From the NCBI GenBank assembly GCA_024036415.1, contig JAMWET010003560.1:904501-968500 (forward strand): a stretch of DNA of 64,000 nucleotides. Reading direction: 5' to 3'. The stretch is from Prochilodus magdalenae. Lineage: Eukaryota; Chordata; Actinopteri; Characiformes; Prochilodontidae. Below the pieces are notes generated by a model. The model was not told the origin of the DNA. It did no database searches and saw only the letters and a list, made by a program, of their open reading frames with translations. Each line of letters opens with the position of its first letter. The stretch's first letter is position 1. The position numbers and the translations under genes are program-made. Shown here in pieces: positions 45,001 to 57,800 of the stretch.

Positions 45001-45923
45001 GAAAAACTGCTTTATGGTTTGAGAAGTGATAAAACTGACACTGACAATATAGAAAGGTGCCATAAAGGAGGAATGACTTTTGGTTCCATGTCTGAATAAG
45101 AGATTTGTGAGTGTGAAAAGCACTTCAGCGGTTCTTTCAAGGACCTTTACAGGTGCTTTATACCTTAATAAAAAGGTTCTTCACATTAACATACCCTACG
45201 TTCTCTAAGGAACTGTCCCTTGAAAGTTATTCTAGTGAACCAAAAAGAGGTTTCTTCAATGGGACTGTGAAAAGCACGGGCTACAAAAAGGAAGACAATA
45301 GATTCTGTGCAAGATAACAAGAACCTTACAGAAAAGACATGAGAGCAGCGAATAGAAGTCATAGGGGTTTATACTCCACTGAAAAACAACTGCCATAGTT
45401 CCCTTTGAAACTAGTATTTTTATTTTAGAATTAGAAAGCAAAGTATGGTGGGAAAATACAGTTCCTTCAATGGTTGCTAATTTAAGTGGACTTCATAACC
45501 ATCCTTTTCTTTCACCACCTTAATGAGACTCCTTTCAAAACAGATTCCAGCCGGAACAACTATTACAAATCCAGAATGAACCATAACGCTCATTAAAACA
45601 AGGCTAGCTCAAAGGAGTCAGAGGGGTTCACAGTATCTACAGTCTCAGAACCCTCTGTGAAAACCTTACGCTACACAAATCAATCTTCTGACTTTGTCTG
45701 CGAAGTACTTTGCGCTTTGCAAAACTTTCTTGAATTCATTCACAGCCTGGAAGTTTGTGAGAGAAGGAGAGGCAGCGTTGCTGAGGTAGTTTTTGTCCTA
45801 GATAAAAAATGGGCTTACTCCAAGAACCTCGATCAAGTGCAACTGACAGAGATTCTGGGTTGGGTGATTATAGCAGAACAGATGTCAAATGAAGTATCAT
45901 GCCCTGATTTATATAAACAACAT
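45001..45923. other. intergenic with a likely MITE remnant
   Basis: At 45110-45270, phrases GGTTCTTTCAAGGACC, AAAAGGTTCTTCACATT and GAACTGTCCCTTGAAAG resemble a common fish miniature element with many GGTTCTT/AAGAACC words, but no clear ends were found. The frame 45657-45977 runs into the Tc1-like copy and is not convincing. Confidence 0.4.
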
Positions 45924-46402
45924 CACACTTATCATCAAAAAAAGGTGCACTCAGAAAGAATCAACCAACAGGAATGAAACTTGGTGGGTAGATTTTACAT
46001 CATGAGACATGCGAATGATTTAAGATTCACATTCAGTGAATTAAAAGGGACAGGCTTATTGCTGTACCTGACTGGCTACATAAAGCTGTCCCATTCTCCC
46101 TTAGAGAAGAGTTTGTCCAACATGCATGGAGTGACCCAACAGCCAAGACGGCACGACATTCAGCAAGCAGTGATGCCCTTCCTGAGACATCCTGCTAGTG
46201 TCACTACATGTGACTACGTGCATGCAAACTGTTACAATGATGTCCCTTAACACTATGTGAACGCTCCGAGACTGTGTCGAGTCAGGCTGTCATGAAGTGA
46301 CTTAGAATAGCAGCGGATCATCTTCAGTGACAGGTCCGGCTTTTGTCTTGGTGGAGGCAACCAACAAATTCGGTTTTGGAGGCACTGTGGTTACAGCCAA
46401 GG
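45924..46402 (+). mobile_element. Tc1-like element (family A), 3'-truncated
   Basis: The left terminus ACACTTATCATCAAAAAAAG is followed by CAACAGGAATGAAACTTGGT and the usual interior blocks. Near the end, ATCATCTTCAGTGACAGGTC keeps the Asp codon of the FSDESRF motif, although the next two charged residues are changed. The copy ends near TTTTGGAGGCACTGTGGTTA; the 3' part is missing. The frame 45981-46250 crosses it in a different phase. Confidence 0.85.
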
Positions 46403-48059
46403 GTGAGCTGAGTCATTTGAGTCTTTTTCTGTAAGTTTATTGCCCTCGTGCTTCCCCGTTATGTGATTACTCAAGTGTATGTAAACATGTTGACTGGATT
46501 ACTGTCTAAATTCGTTTTCTGTGGTTATTAAAAATGATTAAGGGCATGCAAACACAATGATCCTAAGTACTGATTAATCAGATTTAGAAAAAGTCTGGAG
46601 AAGGGGACTGTGTGGAAGTTTGGTTGCATTTTCTGCTTTGCAAGATCCAAGAATTCTTAAACACACTTAGTGATGTTGAGGTCTGGGTACAGTTTAGATT
46701 TAGTAAGAATTTCCTGACAAGTATCCTTCCTTTCAGAGTTCTCTTCTCACAGTGGGCAGAAAGAGCTGTGGATGCTTACAGATCTAAATCAAGATTGGAG
46801 CTTGACCTTCTCCTCTCTCTCAAAGATGAAAGCTTTTAGTGCTGCTTATCTGATGCGGATCTTGGTAGTCTACCAAATCTTGCACAGTTATTTAGATTCA
46901 CAATTGAAAATGCCAGATTGTCTTAGCCATTCCTTACGCAATGGATCCTAATTGCCTCCTAAAAACTACTAACTTAATGACATTATGTCATTGTACTGGC
47001 CTGTCTAACGGAAATCCAAACCCAGTCACTGCTTTCTTTAGAACCTTTTCCCATTTGTCCATTTTCCTAGAAATTTTCAGCACGGTATATGTGTGATTTT
47101 CGTACAACAGCAATAAAATACATCAACATTTTGGCCGATGCTGGCTGCATCATGTAGAAATGCACTGAAAGAGCTCATTGTACATTCCGCTGCAGCCGAA
47201 CAGCTCCACATTACAGCCATCCAACCCACTGCTAGTTCGGTGTAAACATTTCACCAAGCGTTGTGTCGGTATTGTACTGCAAGAGGGATTGCTTTAGGCG
47301 TTTCCATCAGTAAAATGTCAAACAGCCAAATGCACTTCATCAAAAGATGCCGGGAACTTTTTCCGTACACTCGAGAGGAAGCCTACACAGTCACTTCGGA
47401 TAACCGTGCCTCCCTTCAGCCGGGGAAAACAGCAGATGATTATCGGACAGGTTGGAGAGATTTTCTCTGATAATCTGCAGACACCAGACTCAGCATAAAA
47501 ACAGTGCACTATCTGTAATTACCTTACAAACACCACGTCAGATCCTGCTCAGATCTCCCCCCAGGAGCTTTCACAGATACAACCCTTCATCTGCAAGGTT
47601 ATATAAACATGACACACACTAAGCAAAACCCCAATCGTGTCCCGAGCAGTTAAATTCTATGGAAATGTGGTGATGTCACTACAGATCTCAACTTCAGCTA
47701 CACACAGCTGTTGGTTCAGCCTGATCTTCTCGGCTATCGAACTGAAGTGCAGCCTAGTGCAATTGCAGTGCACCTTTCAACAACTGTTCCTACACTGAGA
47801 GAAATCTGAGCTAATCAGACCAATTCTTTGCATACAAATGGCTTGATTGGATAAAACAAAGTAGTTTAAACTTCATGTGATAAAAAAAGTTATATGCAGA
47901 AAGTCAATTAATAAAACGCAATTTGACCCGATGTGCCCAAAGCAATTAGTGTACATGACTAGACATGGTGTCCAGGAATAGATTTTTTTTTCTGGACAGC
48001 CAACAAAAATCTCTACAATCTAGGAAAATTCTGGAGAAGCTGACCGAAGTTTCCCCCTC
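46403..48059. other. intergenic, no gene recognised
   Basis: Unique-looking text. The segment 47220-47480 is GC-balanced with overlapping frames on both strands (47261-47470 plus, 47318-47509 minus) but has no recognisable domain. Confidence 0.5.
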
Positions 48060-48162
48060 GTCCACGTTTGTGACATGAGCAAGGATGGGCCTTATTGCTG
48101 TAACTGACTGACCCAAAAGCCACAGTTCCGAACATTTAGCAAGCAGTGATGCCCTCCATTTT
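48060..48162 (+). mobile_element. Tc1-like fragment (family A)
   Basis: TTTGTGACATGAGCAAGGAT, GGGCCTTATTGCTGTAACTG and CATTTAGCAAGCAGTGATGC match the 5' interior of the family; both ends are gone. Confidence 0.75.
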
Positions 48163-49440
48163 TTATAACAGCACTTTTTAAACTTCAATGAATCCTCAAG
48201 ACTTTAAAGAACAAAAGTCTGCCATCTAAGCGAGAAGCTAACGTCCACCTTTCTTTCAATAGTTTTCTTGCAGGGCTCACGCATTAAAATGGGGTGCTCA
48301 CGGTTTGTCTTGATCCCTGATAGGCATGAATGTAGCAGATGTAGCAGAATGCACCTGCTGGCCATTCAAATGCAGCTCGTAACTATCCACCTACTGCTGT
48401 GCATTCAAATGAAAGGTGGTGTATTTATACTGCTATGTATACTACTGGACAGTTCCAGACAGTTCCTAAAAATTCCAGACAGTTCTGTAAACCTCTTGAG
48501 AGTTCTCACAGTTCCAGAAGCGTCCACTCGGCACTGAAGTATTCAAAATGTTCTGGAATAAAGATGGAAAACCTTTCAGAACATCATTGTCCTGACCACC
48601 GACCGATGCAAAGTTTATAGGGACCAAAGGCACTCAGTATCCGGGAACAAAAACAAATAAATATTTAAAATGTCATGTTAATAACAGCTCCTGACAGTAT
48701 TCTCTTCTTAGCCACCATAACATCAAACAGACAGTTCTGAAAAATTGGGCATAATAACAGAAAATTCGACCCAGTTCCGTAAACAACGTTTACATCCCTC
48801 TTTGGATGTGAGTTCTTAACATCACAGTCACCAGAACACTTACAATATACAGAAGGATATTTTTCAATGCACCCATAATCATCGTGAAACTGTAATAACT
48901 CTTGACACCTCACGCTAACATGAAACTGACACACTGAAGTCACTACAGCTAAACTGAAAAATGAACCTGCAACCCAATAATATTTCATTACCGGCAGAGA
49001 AAAGGCAGCTCACATATCAGATAAAGGTTGGGGACCTGTGTTTTGAAGAAGAATAAATAAATAAGCAAAGTAAAGTGAGGGTTGTGACTGCTGGCAGTGG
49101 GCCTGTGATCGAACGCTGCCAGGATTAGATGGAGATGCTATCAGTGGCGGGCCAAGTCGATATCCAGACGGCCGCTGATAGGCGTGACAGAGACAGTCAG
49201 AGAGAGAGTGAGAGCAAGTGAGACAGAAAGAGGCTGTTTAAACAGCATACCTCTTTACACTGAGCCCAAGGTGAAAAGGCAGGTTAAAGGGCACTTTCAC
49301 TATGAGCATTCACTTTATTTGCCACTTACTGCTGTCATTAGAAAGTGAACTGTTCATCATGTGCGGTGAACCACTAAGACGACTGCCAGGCAACAATGTT
49401 TGCCTGTCCAATGTGCATCCTCAGTAACGTTATGTAACTC
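48163..49440. other. intergenic, no gene recognised
   Basis: A small cluster of AGACAGTTC/CAGACAGTTC words at about 48447-48490 is the only repetition noted. The minus frame 48665-48988 (107 codons) and two overlapping plus frames near 48268-48620 match no family. Confidence 0.5.
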
Positions 49441-49944
49441 AGACCCTGTTCACACCTGGTATTAACAGCCATCTCAAGGGATCTGAGCATAAGTAGACAG
49501 GGAGATGTACATATCCCTGTACACCTGGAATGTCTCGAATGTGACTACTAGTGATCAGGTTTTGTAGCTTAAGAAGATATTGGTGGCTCATATTTCGTTG
49601 TCAGACAAAAATGTGATGTGAGCCCTTGTTCGTGTTCATGCACGTGGTTTACAGCAGATCACATGGACTCCTAATGTAACCAAGAAGAAAGCGTTGGAGC
49701 TCCTTTCATTCCGCTATGATGACACATTCGACTAGACAATCCATCACTGCTGTCAGGGCCAGAATAAGACACTTTTGAGGTTGCACTATAAATGCTATGC
49801 GGTCTCAAACGTTCCTTATCACCTTCAAGGGTGATTTAAGGGACTGGATAACAATACACCTCTGAGACGTACCTGTACTTAGCGCTTTCCTCTTATGATT
49901 ACATCAACCCGGGTGCATGATAATGCCAGGACTGAACAGGGTCT
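49441..49944. mobile_element. non-autonomous DNA transposon with about 25-bp inverted ends
   Basis: The left end AGACCCTGTTCACACCTGGT and the right end, whose complement reads AGACCCTGTTCAGTCCTGGC, agree over roughly 25 bases with a few changes. The 504-bp interior has no transposase frame. The CAGACCCTGTTCACAC-type end resembles a widespread fish hAT-like repeat. No target duplication was matched with confidence. Confidence 0.7.
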
Positions 49945-50263
49945 TGACCTTGAATAAGGAGTTGTGGTAAGACGGATCCTAAATGAAGGGCCCTAAATAC
50001 TTTTCAGGTTTACAAAATCCTAAAAGTGCAACCATGATCATCTTATAATGTATGAATGCCATTTTGTGGCAGCAGTTAACAACTTCCTCTGTTAACCCAT
50101 ATTTAGATACCCAAGCTCTTTTTAACCCTTGCATGCATGCACATGAAAGTCTGACACTTACAGTAACCAGGAAATTGTGTGAAATGCTCAAGTGGCTATA
50201 TAAAAATTAAGCATTCCCAGCAGTAAAAAAAAGTAATGCTGTGCAGTGGCACCATGTTAGTTT
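49945..50263. other. intergenic, nothing recognised
   Basis: Short unique-looking spacer between two transposable elements. The 70-codon minus frame here is unsupported. Confidence 0.5.
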
Positions 50264-50843
50264 TTATTAAGTACACCTCCTACAATCATTGTCCATATTA
50301 TCAGCTTTGTTTACCATATAGGTGCTCCTTATAGACTGTTATCTATCCGTTTCTTTGCATACTTTGTTAGCCTCCTTTCACCCTGTTCAGGACCCCCACA
50401 GAGCGGGTATTATATGGGTTGTAGATCATTCTCAGCACTGCATTGACACTAACTGTGTGCTGTGCTTGTGTGAGTGGATCAGACCCATCATGACTGCTGG
50501 AGTGTTTAAACACCTCAGTGTCACTACTGGACAGAGACTAGTCCACCAACCAAAACTATCCAGCCAGCAGAATCTTGTCACCCCTGATGAAGGACTAGAG
50601 GATGACCAACACAAACTGTGCAGCAATGAGCTATCATCTCTGACTTTACATCTACAAGATTTACCAGCAAGGTAGGAGTGTTTCATGGAGTGGCCAGTTT
50701 AAACTGGTACTAGTGCAACATATACTAACACACCACCACCATGTCAGTGTCACTGCTCTACTGAGAATGATCCACCTGTGGTAGTCCTATGGGAGAACGT
50801 AAAGTATGCAGAGACGCAAATGGAGTACAGTCTGTTATGTTCA

Positions 50844-50906
50844 GCATTGGTGGTTCAGTGGTAGAATTCTCGCCTGCCACGCGGGAGGCCCGGGTTCGAT
50901 GCACGG
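50844..50906 (+). pseudogene. tRNA-Gly(GCC)-like sequence, 3' end lost
   Basis: GCATTGGTGGTTCAGTGGTA through the anticodon arm (anticodon GCC at 50876-50878) to GGCCCGGGTTCGAT agrees with my recollection of vertebrate tRNA-Gly(GCC). The A box TGGTTCAGTGG and most of the B box are intact. From 50901 the match fails: GCACGG replaces the T-stem 3' strand, and the complementary CCAATGC of the acceptor stem is missing. It cannot fold into a full tRNA and forms the head of the retroelement that follows. Confidence 0.9.
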
Positions 50907-51393
50907 TTTTAACAGATGCACTAGTGTAAAAGTGGTGTTCAAGCTCAAATCGACTATGGATAGAGTTGCGTGAAAGATGAAGTTTGGGAAAGTTCTGATA
51001 ATGCAGACTGAAGACCCATCTCTTCGTAATGCACTTAAGTGTGTGAGCTCTAGTAGAGGTGTAAATTGTGTGTATTGTGTTGCACTTTAATGACCTTTGT
51101 ATTGCACTTATAATGACCTTTGTCAATGTGTATTGTGTTATAATGACCTTTTCCCCTCTATAGGAATGAGCACTGGGCTGGGGTTGCCAGGTAATGGTTT
51201 ACTTGCTCTACCTCTGTGTATTAATCTCTAGGTACCAGCACTGGCCCCTGTTCGGGCAGTGTCTGAGCTCGTGGTGAGTTTTAGCTCTAAACTTTCTGTA
51301 CTAGCTGGAATATTATCCAATAGAACACTAAGCACGGTTGTAAGTCGCTCTGGATAAGAGCGTCTTCTAAATGCCTTAAATGTAAATGTAAAT
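50844..51393 (+). mobile_element. tRNA-Gly-headed SINE with LINE-like body
   Basis: Bounds are set by the interrupted foldback element. The head is the tRNA-Gly-like sequence. The body includes CAGACTGAAGACCCATCTCT, which resembles the 3' end of L2-type LINE ORFs, then loose repeats of TGTATTGCACTTATAATGAC. Next comes GCACTGGGCTGGGGTTGCC, also present at 42549-42835. The 3' end is GTAAGTCGCTCTGGATAAGA and a TAAATGTAAATGTAAAT tail, the same tail as the tRNA SINE at 30914-31127. At 550 bp it is long for a SINE. No exact target duplication was found. The head may be an independent acquisition by a truncated LINE. Confidence 0.8.
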
Positions 51394-51440
51394 ATTGTAG
51401 AACTATAAAGTGCATCTATATGGTAAGTGGAGCTGATAAA

Positions 51441-54293
51441 GACCCAGGTCTTTGTTATTCAGTTAGTCTCATTTTTAGGACTACCTACAACACTTTTTTG
51501 TTTTAGTAATACAACTGCAAGGTCTTTGCACCTTAAATGCATATCCATTTCTAATAGACGTTTTAAACGACATGTTCCTAGAAATTTCAATGATTCCAAT
51601 TTGAAAAACTGTTTCAGATGCATCCAAGGCATTACAGGCTACTTCAGGCCATAGGGGAGCAGAACACTGAGGCACACAAGTGTTTCACTAAACTCTTTAC
51701 AAGCACAACCTAACACAAGCTGTAGTTTAGAAAGGTAACATGCACCCCATGGCCTTTCTACAGGCCTTCAAAATGAAGTGCAATAGCGGCCACTGATTGC
51801 AGCTTTCAAAAAAATGAAATTAATAAATAAACAAACAACAACCTTTCCAATCATAACTGTGACCATGGCATGAGAAATGGATTTCCAGCGCCAATTGAAA
51901 AGACAGAACGTAATGCAGGTCACATATATACCTACCTACATATACACACATACTGCTCTCTGGTCTTAAGTGGACAGCCGGAGAGCTCCTCAAGATCTTT
52001 TCTTTGTCTTTGACGATGATTGATTTTGGCACAGGCAGCAAAAACGTTGGCATGGAGTACAAATGAATATGGAAGCTCAGCAGCTAGCACCTCCAAACCC
52101 TCTACAAGGTGAACAAGGCGAATGAGTAGAGGAGAAAACAGCTCCGCAGACTGACAACAGGAGCGCTGAAACAAAACCAATGAAGCCTCCGTTCTCCAGC
52201 AGGGCACGAGTCCATCTCCTACATCAAACAAACAAACAAACCAAACAAAAGTCACACTTACTCTCCCCCTCTGTAACCAATCCCCTAACCCCCCACTCCT
52301 CTTTCACACATCGATTTCTCATCCCCTCTTCCACATTACCACGAGAAATTTCATTCCAGGATTTAGTGCATTTGTGGATGCGGCTCAAACAAATGTTACT
52401 TAATCAATAGTGCGATAAAGAGTGAGAATAAAAACAAGGTAGACCTGCGCTCAGGCTGACCCTGAAATCAACTAGCAATTTGCTGTCTTAATCAATATAG
52501 ATTGGCTTTTGTTGCATGACATTAAAGCACTGTTCTCCTGCGTGCACAGAGGAACATGAATGCGTACAAGAACGTTAGCAGGAATCAATATTTTACCTCA
52601 AGCAGGATGCAGCACTTTGTGTTCAGTTGTGCATGATATGCACATGCCTGTATAAGTACAAAAGGAGTAGAGATCAAACGGAGAGAATCAAAATCACTAT
52701 TGATCAAGTGCGCATGTGGGAGGAAGTTTTCTTGCGGGATTGAAAATATGGAATTTCATTTTGTGTCTAACAGATCTGTTTTTGCAGTACATTACCAGGC
52801 ACCACATCTTATCAACTCACAGTAACACTGGACAACTCAACAGACTGCTTACTGCGGATTCCGTGAACAGCTGACAGATACAGTATCTGCATTGGCTAGT
52901 AGTGCATACGCAGAAGGAGAAAGGAGGTCAATTTGGCTTTCTTAACCCGCAATCACCTGACGATAAGGTCAATGCCTGGAACAGGGTGGCCCTGACTTTT
53001 GGTCTTGGAGAGCTAAAATCTAATGTGGGGTGGGCCAAATAGATAAAACAGTATACAAATGAAGAAATTAAGCTGCATTCAAATCAAGTTATGGATTCAT
53101 TCTGTTTTATTCCTGAATGAACAAAAGGTCTATATTTCCTTTGGTACAGTGACATTGTTGTGAGTGATGTCATGCATTTTCAGACTTCAGACAGTGATGG
53201 GTTAAGACATTGCCCAATCAAACATCCTTAGAAGTACAATCTGAAAGATTTTTAGTTTATAAATTCCAATATTAACTACATTTACTAAGAGAATATCAGG
53301 ACATAACAGTTACTGAGGCCTGCGTGGAGAGAATGCTGTTTAGAGAACGTTCTCCTACCTTTAGAAAGAACATTCTGGGAACCAAAAGAAAACTTCCTGC
53401 TGAAATCATGAATGGAACTTTATATTGCATACTCTGAGAACCATTTCTGGCTGGAGTAGCAGAGATGTCTGCTGATGTTAGCATAACCAACTCACCATAG
53501 TGAGTCACTGTAATGGTGATTCATCAGTTTAATATAAGAGGCAGAAAAAGTAGCTCTACTGCCCTGACAGCGTATTCTAACCTCTGGTCAGTCATGTTGA
53601 AGGTCCTGCTTCTGGTTAGATCGTTCAAGGTCAGATAGCCAATAAATGGAAAAGTAAACACGATGATGGCTGAAGCTCTTGGCAAGGATCCATTTGGACA
53701 GCCGTTGCTTACTCAAACAAAACACAAACACAAAATAACAAAACATAAATTAATTTTGGTGCTGCTTTCCACCCTGGAGATCCTCTTGGTGAGTAAAGAA
53801 ATGAGGATTGATGCTGTACTTACAATGTTTCATCTAGACTGGCAAGTAAGCCGCTGCATGCTACGATAGGAGGTGGGGATGGGTTGCTCCTTATTTGCCT
53901 GGAGTATTAATTTGACAGGTTGCATCATCTTACAAATCACTCTTTTAATGGCCTGCAGGTGAAACCGTAGACACTTGTACCACTTGTGAGTCCCGACATA
54001 GCATCTATGATCATTAACAGATGTGTACAATAGCTAGTAATAGATTTGCTTCACCTAGCATCATAATTTGAATACTGTACTCTTCTGTAATACTTGAAGT
54101 TGTGTTTTGAAATGATGGTTGAACATGGTGTATTTAACCTGTTTTGTTGTTTTGTAACAATTTTTACCTGATACTAAGAAAGAAGACATGCTGCATATGA
54201 ACCCAAAATAAAGCTGGACTAATCATAAGATGCTTAGTTTATACTATTAGAACTAATTAGCATGACATAGTAACTTTTCTCTAGCAAATTTCT
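51441..54293. other. intergenic with one dispersed repeat
   Basis: No gene is recognised. A repeat shared with 16505-16580 lies at 53597-53684. Near 53337-53395 are GAACGTTCT/GAACATTCTGGGAACC words typical of a decayed small element. The two minus frames near 51820-52255 overlap and match nothing. Confidence 0.5.
53597..53684. repeat. dispersed repeat of unknown type (copy 2)
   Basis: GTTGAAGGTCCTGCTTCTGG, GATAGCCAATAAATGG and TGATGGCTGAAGCTCTTGGC correspond to 16505-16580, with an insertion of about ten bases. Confidence 0.5.
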
Positions 54294-54506
54294 ACATTTA
54301 CAGCATCAGCTCACACACTTATCCAGAGCAACTTACAAGGTGAATCATATTACAGCTAGGTCAATGTAGTGTTAGGAGTCTTGCCCAAGGACTCTTATTG
54401 GTGTAGCACAGCATAATCACCCAGACCGGGATTCGAACCCCAGTCTCCCACATGTGGTGGTGGTTGTTGCTGGCGAGTAGTGGTGTTATCTGCTGAGTTA
54501 CACCAA
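54294..54506 (-). mobile_element. tRNA-derived SINE, minus orientation
   Basis: On the minus strand it reads TTGGTGTAACTCAGCAGATA (A-box region), GGGGTTCGAATCCCGGTC (perfect B box GGTTCGAATCC), then GTGCTACACCAATAAGAGTC and the tail GTAAGTTGCTCTGGATAAG. It is the same family as 30914-31127, with a few small insertions in the head. The 3' tail ends near 54294. No clear target duplication was seen. Confidence 0.88.
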
Positions 54507-54745
54507 TTACTAACTACACTAGCTACACCAACCAACCACAGGCATTTCTACAGCTTCAGCTTTCAGGCTCAAATGTACTGTGTGTATTGTACATAAAGAG
54601 TTATCTTTCCTTGTCATTGTAAAGTTTTTTTGGATTGTGATGTGATATACATTTAAAATAAAATATGAACAGAAGATATGGGTAACAAATGCAGTTTTGC
54701 TGTCCTCCAATAGTTTATTAAAGACCATTATAATGATTTTATAGT

Positions 54746-54801
54746 TAAGATAAGATAAGATAAGATAAGATAAGATAAGATAAGATAAGATAAGATAAGA
54801 T
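54746..54801. repeat. (TAAGA)n pentanucleotide microsatellite
   Basis: Eleven perfect TAAGA units. The minus frame 54519-54854 crosses it and gives a Leu-Ile-Ser-Tyr repeat; it is not a gene. Confidence 0.97.
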
Positions 54802-57800
54802 TTATAAGAATAATTATTAATAGTCAGTTTATACAGAATCTGTTTTTTAAACAATTCAGTAATCCTTAGATGAACCCCTATAATAAAGCTGCAACTTTAT
54901 AATATATTGAATATAACACATCAGCAATAATAAAAACACTGCTTTACTTGTTTAAAACTCATATTGCAAATGGTTTATAATAGTACAACATATTGATGTA
55001 CAAATCACAATTGCATGATTATGAGCAATAACCCATAAACCTTTGCATACTAGGTAAGTTTATATTTACAGTGGACTGTTATTATAAAGTGTTACCAAAC
55101 TGTTACATTATCTGTTTTTATTAAAGTGTAATTTAATAAAAAAAACGGTTTTGATCTGAATCTGCAATCATGGCATTATGAGAATGTTGTGGACACCATA
55201 TTTTATTTAAATGTATTTTCTTTTATGGATTTTATTTCATTATGCACAGTGCTGGGAGCTTGCTGCTGGGAATTTTCCTAAAATATCATATACAGCATTT
55301 TGCCTCTGAATATTGATTATACGTGCCACAATTCAGCTGAACCGAACTGGATGCTGTAGAAATAAATATAATATAATGCAAATACAAAAAATACAATTTA
55401 ATGCAAAGAAGAATGAGCACATTCACATATACAGTGTGTCTCTTTGTGCCTGTGTGTGTGCGGCAGTAGTGGTCTTGGCCACGTTGTTCCTCAGAGACAG
55501 AGCTGCCAGCGTTTGCCCCCCAGAGAGCAGGCCGGAGTGATGGATAGCTTGCAGCACCTCTTTAAGGGACGAGCTCTCTACCTGACAATCAATCACTCAG
55601 GCTGCCACTCAGACCAGACAGGGCTACTTACAGGGATCTGTGGGCCAGAGGGCAACAGTGAAAGGCGGGGTGGTGGGGAGGAGTGGCCTGAGGTAACACT
55701 CAGCATGGAGCAGCATGGTGCAGCCCACTCAAACGGCAGCTCTGACCTTCCCCACAGCTACAGTCAATACACACCAGCCTCACTGTCAATAAAAAATAAC
55801 ATCTGTACATCAAACCACTCTCATATCTCTCAGCGGGAGGGAGAGAAGTAAAGCTCATACAGCAAGATGGGTCGAAGGTCACGGAGGAGCCTGGCATCTG
55901 AGGCCACCTAAACTTTGAGAATTTAATTCCTTACTTACCACATTTAAAACGAGTGCCGACTACAAATCAGACGCGGAATACTTTCTACAGTACGATTCCC
56001 TTAAGATTGCAGCCAGAGTGAAAACAAACACCCACTCCTGCTTCTTCTTCTACCTCTTCTTCTTCCTGTTCTTCTTCTTCGTCTTTTTCTTTAAAAAAAT
56101 TAAAAGATTTTTGTCTGCTATCTATTCCCACAGTTTTCGAGATATCGACACACAGCTTAAGCAATCACTCTGCAATTTCAAAATGTTCGATCTGATAGGG
56201 AATGCACTGCTTGTATATAGCTTTTGATTCAGTGTGTGCTTTTCACGATTTTTTCCCGGGGGTTAAAAACTGCACATCCGTCTACTGTATCTCTCCTCGA
56301 CCGAGACCATTGTGCACATTATCTCAGGGCAGACCCCTGAGCACAAATTCAATGTTGGTATGACTCGCACTCATATATTTGTCTATTTTTCCATCCTTTG
56401 TTTCTCCTATAGAGCCCCATTCATTTTCACACCCATTCAAACCCCATCAGTCCCATTAACCTAAACCAAACTGCATGTATTCACTCAGGGCAGATCCCCA
56501 AACTCTAATCCACAGCCATATTGATCCACACTCCTCCATGTGTTATAATTTCATCCCTCGTTCATACCATAGACTTCCATTCATTTTAGAAACACCTAGC
56601 AACTGGTTAGCAACAAGCTTAAGCTTAAGCAATCATTCCACAGGTTCTTCAACAAATTTAGGTTCAGTTAAGTCAAAGATCATTATTTTAATTTTCTTCT
56701 ACTATTCAAATGTATCTTTAATGCTGATTCAACTATACATGTGTTTCTGTTTCCACAGGGAGGCATCAATTTTTGATGTAGAAACTTTTAAATTCACATT
56801 ATAAGTAGCCTTTGTTCATCCAAGAATCACAGCTAGCATAATTCTAATTCATGCTGGTGACTGTGTGGGAAATCATGTGCTATGTTAGGACGAGTTATGC
56901 TATGTTTTAGACACAGACATATAAAGCTTGCAACAGACCTTCTAACATTTTCCGTATGCTGTGAATTCACAATAGACCTTTTAAGTTATGTGTTATTTAA
57001 TAGTTGCTATCATAAAAAATACAGAACTCTGTTTAATACATTTTCCCTGTGATACACAACAGTGTCGAAAAGTCAGTATGTTAAGTCAGTAAAGTCAGTA
57101 CTACATTTTCAGACATCCACATGGCATATGTACATAGCAGCATCTTACTCTCTCCAGAACTGGAGCCCTGGGTTGTGTTTAGCGTCTGGCTACTGAGTTA
57201 TAGCCACAGACCTATTTACCATGAATATGAATTATAGGCTCATACAACTGGTAAATCTTTCTGGTAAACATGCTTTTTAAGTGTCAGTTTGCAAAGGTAC
57301 TTAGCACCCAGTTTTATCAGTTCGCTTTCATTATAGTTTATTACAGTGCAACAGTTACAGTGAAACTTGAAATGTTCCAGTTTTCATTTCAGGAATCTGG
57401 TCAACTAAAGGTGCGGCTGCTGTGTATGTATATATGGTGGTCTATAGGGATCAAATTGTTGACCAAAGAAAGAGCGTGGAGGAATGTGGTTGTTATATGA
57501 GAAATTAGTATTGGTACTGTTCTTAAATTTCTAAATGGATATGTAAAAAAATCAATAATTTTGGCCGGACTTATTAAGGATACGCTGTGTTGTTTCATTC
57601 TTAATTTTCCAGAGTGTACAGAAACAGGCTATTTCATCATCTATAGTTCTTAACTGCCAAAAAAAGCATGCATTGGCTGTGCCTCTAAGAGAGCTACATA
57701 TACTAAAGGCCCTCATGGATTAATCTGGCTTATCTGAAGTAGAAGCCTGCATGGGTCAGAAGTTGAAACCTGAACCTGACGAGTTCTCGTTCTTAGATAT

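Larger units (their letters stand above)
50264..51440. mobile_element. foldback element, split by a retroelement
   Basis: The left part (50264-50843) has the family text TATTATCAGCTTTG, CAGGACCCCCACAGAGCGGG, GATCATTCTCAGCACTGCAT and GTGAGTGGATCAGACCCATC, then the inverted half ACACCACCACCATGTCAGTG, ending at GTACAGTCTGTTATG. The family continues at 51394 with ATTGTAGAACTATAAAGTGC and TAAGTGGAGCTGATAAA. The interrupting 550 bp is the retroelement at 50844-51393. Frames 50322-50675 and 50432-50686 are chance frames in the repeat. Confidence 0.85.

Noticed and set aside
50844..50906. Functional tRNA-Gly gene
   Set aside because: The 3' strand of the T stem and of the acceptor stem is missing, no poly-T terminator follows in the right place, and it continues into retroelement sequence.
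55444..55851. 135-codon plus frame in a GC-richer patch
   Set aside because: Several overlapping frames on both strands, no domain and no plausible splice sites with matching phase.
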